Translations under genes and position numbers: made by a program
DNA from: JAHFUI01 sp041485905
GTDB lineage: Bacteria > Acidobacteriota > Vicinamibacteria > Vicinamibacterales > CAVVIG01
Length of the DNA stretch: 11,036 bases
NCBI GenBank assembly: GCA_041485905.1
Contig: JBGPKK010000150.1
Span: 1-11,036, forward strand
Direction: 5' to 3'
In this document: positions 8,753 to 11,036 of the stretch, piece by piece
Layout of the letters: each line of letters starts with the position of its first letter
How positions within the stretch are numbered: the first letter of the stretch is position 1
The notes under the pieces: model-generated
Database searches by the model: none
What the model saw: only the letters and a program-made list of their open reading frames with translations
Told to the model about the DNA's origin: nothing

Positions 8753-10036
8753 ATGAGGAATGTCTTCGAGGAATTCACGTGGCGCGGGATGGTCTACGAC
8801 GCCACGGAGGGGTTGGCGGAGCTCTTCGCTCGGGAGCCGTTGACGGTGTACGTTGGCTTCGATCCGACGGCGTCGAGCCTGCACGTCGGCTCCCTGCTGC
8901 CGGTGATGGCGCTCGCGCGGCTGCAGCGTTTCGGGCATGCTCCCATCGCGATTGTCGGCGGCGGCACCGGCATGATCGGCGATCCAAGCGGGAAGTCGCA
9001 GGAGCGGATCCTGCTCTCGCGCGAGCACATCGACGTCAACCTGGCGGGGATTCGCGAACAGCTCACGCGGTTTCTCGATTTCGACGCGCGTGATGGCACG
9101 ACGCGCGCGGCGCGGATTGTGAACAACGCCGACTGGCTCGGCACCATCGACGTGGTGTCGTTCCTGCGTGATGCCGGCAAGCACTTTACCGTGAACTACA
9201 TGCTTCAGAAGGAGTCGGTCCACCGGCGCCTCGAGAGCGAAGACGGCATGTCGTTCACCGAGTTCAGCTACCTGCTGCTGCAGGCGTACGATTTCCTGCA
9301 GCTGTCCGATCAGTACGGCTGTTCTGTGCAGATGGGCGGCAGTGATCAGTGGGGAAATATCACCGCCGGCATCGACCTCGTTCGGAAGCTGCGCGCCAGG
9401 AAAGCCCACGGACTGGTCTGGCCGCTGATGACGACGGCATCGGGAACCAAGTTCGGGAAGACCGAGGTGGGAACCGTCTGGCTGGATCCGGCGCGCACGT
9501 CGCCGTTTCGGTTCTATCAGTTCTGGCTGAACACCGAGGATCGCGACGTCGTGCCGTATGTGAAGTTCTTCACGTTTCTCGAACGCGCGGCGGTCGACGA
9601 TCTGGAACGCCTCACCCGCGAGCACGCCGAAAATCGTGAGGCGCAGCGGGTGCTTGCCCGTGAAGTCACCGCGCTCGTGCACAGTCCCGGGCAGGCGACA
9701 CGCGCGGAGCACGCCTCCGCGGTCCTCTTCGGTGAAGACATCACGACGCTCGACGTCGACGATGTGCTCGCGGTATTCGAAGATGTCCCCTCAACGGAGT
9801 TGTCGGGCGAGGAGTTGGGCTCTGCGGGCATCGGGATCGTCGATCTCGTGGCGCGCGTGGGGTTGGCTCCTTCGAAAAGCGAGGCGCGACGGCTCGTGCA
9901 ATCGGGCGGAGTGTATGTGAACAACCGCCGCGTGTCGGATCCTCAGTCGCGGCTCACGCGCGAGCAGGCGATCGGTGGCCGTCTGTTCGTGCTGCGCAAG
10001 GGTCAGAAACAGAATCATGTGATACGGCTGACTTGA
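8753..10036 (+). CDS. tyrS: Tyrosyl-tRNA synthetase
   Basis: Charges tRNA-Tyr with tyrosine, in the cytosol, as a dimer. The 427 residues from ATG 8753 match bacterial TyrS (about 420). The class I signatures are His44-Val-Gly-Ser (HIGH equivalent) in YVGFDPTASSLHVGS, and Lys233-Phe-Gly-Lys-Thr (KMSKS equivalent) in ASGTKFGKTEVG, the KFGKT form of the TyrS type-1 group. The tyrosine pocket and dimer segments YDFLQL and QMGGSDQWGNI lie between them. An S4 RNA-binding domain (LAPSKSEARRLVQSGGVYVNNRRV) closes the protein. ATG 8753 was chosen because MRNVFEEFTWRG is the expected N terminus; ATG 8723 would add ten residues and overlap the divergent gene's start codon. No T-box leader fits in the 28-bp gap. 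The next gene on this strand is the rRNA operon. Confidence 0.97.
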   Translation: MRNVFEEFTWRGMVYDATEGLAELFAREPLTVYVGFDPTASSLHVGSLLPVMALARLQRFGHAPIAIVGGGTGMIGDPSGKSQERILLSREHIDVNLAGIREQLTRFLDFDARDGTTRAARIVNNADWLGTIDVVSFLRDAGKHFTVNYMLQKESVHRRLESEDGMSFTEFSYLLLQAYDFLQLSDQYGCSVQMGGSDQWGNITAGIDLVRKLRARKAHGLVWPLMTTASGTKFGKTEVGTVWLDPARTSPFRFYQFWLNTEDRDVVPYVKFFTFLERAAVDDLERLTREHAENREAQRVLAREVTALVHSPGQATRAEHASAVLFGEDITTLDVDDVLAVFEDVPSTELSGEELGSAGIGIVDLVARVGLAPSKSEARRLVQSGGVYVNNRRVSDPQSRLTREQAIGGRLFVLRKGQKQNHVIRLT

Positions 10037-10238
10037 CCATCTGCTTTCGGTACGCGATACTTGATGAACGTTCGAGGTGACGAGAGACCGGCCAGATGCT
10101 GGCGGAGGATTTGCTAAACGGCCTTCAGAGGTTTTTTATCTTCGGTACTCTGCCAGGTTCTTCGCGCGCCGGTCCCTTCGCTCGGCCCGTAGCCCCAATC
10201 CCTAACAACCGTAGCGGGCGGCTGGGCCGTTCATCGGG
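10037..10238. other. tyrS-rRNA intergenic region, no gene seen
   Basis: About 200 bp with no convincing coding frame or tRNA. It holds a weak terminator-like signal near 10122-10137, a small perfect hairpin GCCAG/CTGGC at 10091-10103, and a long-range CGGCCC (10183-10188)/GGGCCG (10224-10229) pairing just before the rRNA promoter. CCGTAGC occurs twice, at 10187 and 10209. Confidence 0.6.
10117..10137 (+). terminator. Weak possible tyrS terminator
   Basis: A short stem CCT/AGG around TCAG (10122-10131), with AAA upstream able to pair with the following Ts, precedes a six-T run at 10132-10137. The stem is too short to be convincing; the T-run about 100 nt after the tyrS stop is the main reason to list it. 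Confidence 0.3.
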
Positions 10239-10267
10239 TTGACAGGATTTGCGGTTTCTAGTAACCT
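10239..10267 (+). promoter_or_regulatory. Probable rRNA operon promoter
   Basis: A consensus -35 TTGACA at 10239-10244 is followed, after exactly 17 bp, by TAACCT at 10262-10267 as a poor -10. A better TATAAG at 10268-10273 has a 23-bp spacer, which is too long. Transcription would begin near 10274-10280, about 440 nt before the 16S gene. Location and the -35 hexamer support the call; the weak -10 leaves room for an activator or a non-standard sigma factor. Confidence 0.55.
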
Positions 10268-10276
10268 TATAAGGTT
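10263..10276. promoter_or_regulatory. Perfect 14-bp palindrome over the -10 region
   Basis: AACCTTATAAGGTT is perfectly self-complementary. It overlaps the predicted -10 and start site of the rRNA promoter, a position suited to an operator. No regulator can be named. Confidence 0.5.
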
Positions 10277-10354
10277 CCCCTAAATGCGGTCGGCTGAGAG
10301 GCCGATGGGCACAAATCGGGGGAATCCGGGCGTCCACGGGACGACCGGTCGGTC

Positions 10355-10369
10355 GGTTCTTTGAAAACT
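10355..10369 (+). promoter_or_regulatory. boxA-like rRNA antitermination element
   Basis: GGTTCTTTGAAAACT resembles the boxA sequence of rRNA leaders, where NusB/NusE bind to prevent premature termination. Its position in the 16S leader, before a series of stable hairpins, agrees with that role. Confidence 0.6.
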
Positions 10370-10408
10370 AGATAGTGCGTGCAAGCACACACAGCCCGTC
10401 AATGGTTA

Positions 10409-10503
10409 CACCCGCGGATTTGACCGCGGGGTGGACGCGCGTTCAGCGCGCGTGATGCGGCGCCGAAAGGTGCCGCGGGCATGGCAGCGCTCAATGCGCT
10501 GCC
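10409..10503 (+). other. Array of four consecutive hairpins in the 16S leader
   Basis: The four stem-loops are: CACCCGCGG (10409-10417) with CCGCGGGGTG (10424-10433, one bulge); ACGCGCG (10435-10441) with CGCGCGT (10447-10453); GCGGCGCC (10457-10464) with GGTGCCGC (10469-10476, GAAA tetraloop, one G-T pair); and GGCAGCGC (10483-10490) with GCGCTGCC (10496-10503). Loops are 4-6 nt and gaps 1-6 nt. Roles in pre-rRNA folding or RNase processing are likely; no U-runs follow, so they are not terminators. Confidence 0.7.
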
Positions 10504-10558
10504 TGTAAGCAGAGACAATGAGTGTCAGCGAGTGGCGTCGCGCAAGCGGTCGACCGAC

Positions 10559-10596
10559 GTGGTCAGTCCGTGCGAAGGCGACTGGCGGCGAACCAC
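10559..10596 (+). other. Bulged hairpin in the 16S leader
   Basis: A contiguous left arm GTGGT-CAGTC (10559-10568) pairs with GACTG (10580-10584) and ACCAC (10592-10596), leaving a 7-nt bulge. It is part of the structured leader; the rest of 10504-10663 shows nothing clear. Confidence 0.4.
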
Positions 10597-10663
10597 TAGA
10601 CACGAACGGATTGAACAACGCAGAAGCCAAATCGGCCTCGCGTTAATGAGTTGCTCCGACAAT

Positions 10664-10697
10664 CATCGCAAGCGCGGCGCGAGCCGTGGCGGTGATG
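10664..10697 (+). other. Long hairpin just upstream of 16S rRNA
   Basis: CATCGC (10664-10669) pairs with GTGATG (10692-10697), and CGCGGC (10673-10678) with GCCGTG (10683-10688). The two stems are separated by a 3x3 internal loop and closed by a GCGA tetraloop. It ends about 19 nt before the mature 16S end and may be part of the pre-16S processing structure. Confidence 0.5.
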
Positions 10698-10715
10698 AAA
10701 GCCGGGCGACGACTT

Positions 10716-11036
<321 letters not shown>

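Noticed and set aside
8339..9712. Minus-strand open frame of 457 codons across the metallophosphoesterase and tyrS
   Set aside because: It lies opposite a certain tyrS and in another frame of the metallophosphoesterase gene, with no family signature.
10037..10238. A tRNA gene between tyrS and the rRNA operon
   Set aside because: No GGTTCRANYC-type T arm or cloverleaf could be built.
10290..10315. CGGCTGAGAGG resembling the TPP riboswitch core
   Set aside because: The second conserved half (CTGATCTGGGTAATACC-like) is missing and the segment lies in an rRNA leader; TCGGC/GCCGA is just a small hairpin.

Overview
The window looks like chromosome of a GC-rich member of the Acidobacteriota, probably class Vicinamibacteria (subdivision 6). 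This rests on the first ~320 nt of a 16S rRNA gene at the right end, which reads like that group from memory; it was not searched. The layout agrees with it: a de novo purine operon with 4Fe-4S-type PurF, a REP-associated tyrosine transposase, and tyrS placed before an rRNA operon.

Left part (1-7928, mostly + strand) is a purine biosynthesis operon: purL (5' end cut by the window), purF, a predicted exported HEAT-repeat protein, purM, purN and a class I SAM methyltransferase. PurF makes phosphoribosylamine (step 1), PurN formylates GAR (step 3), PurL with PurQ/PurS off the window makes FGAM (step 4) and PurM closes the ring to AIR (step 5). The HEAT gene overlaps purF by ATGA and purM by TTGA, and the methyltransferase overlaps purN by ATGA. 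These two non-purine genes are therefore translationally coupled to the pathway.

The purM-purN junction holds a compact RAYT (REP-associated tyrosine transposase) element at 5840-6587. It has near-perfect terminal inverted repeats and a minus-strand transposase gene. The last bases of the purM stop codon lie in its left end. The only usable purN start codon, with the first 11 purN codons, lies in its right end.

The middle part (7894-8724, minus) is a Tat-signal metallophosphoesterase. It converges on and overlaps the methyltransferase at one end, and diverges from tyrS (8753-10036, +) at the other. A very short AT-rich gap of 28 bp separates the two divergent starts.

The right part (10037-11036) is the rRNA operon control region: a good -35 hexamer, a perfect 14-bp palindrome over the -10 region, a boxA-like antitermination sequence, four consecutive hairpins, a further long hairpin, and then the 5' part of 16S rRNA, cut by the window.

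I see no CRISPR array, defence system, toxin-antitoxin pair or tRNA. The most interesting signals are mobile or repeat DNA that has become part of host genes (purM/purN ends, and the signal peptide of the HEAT protein) and the structured rRNA leader.
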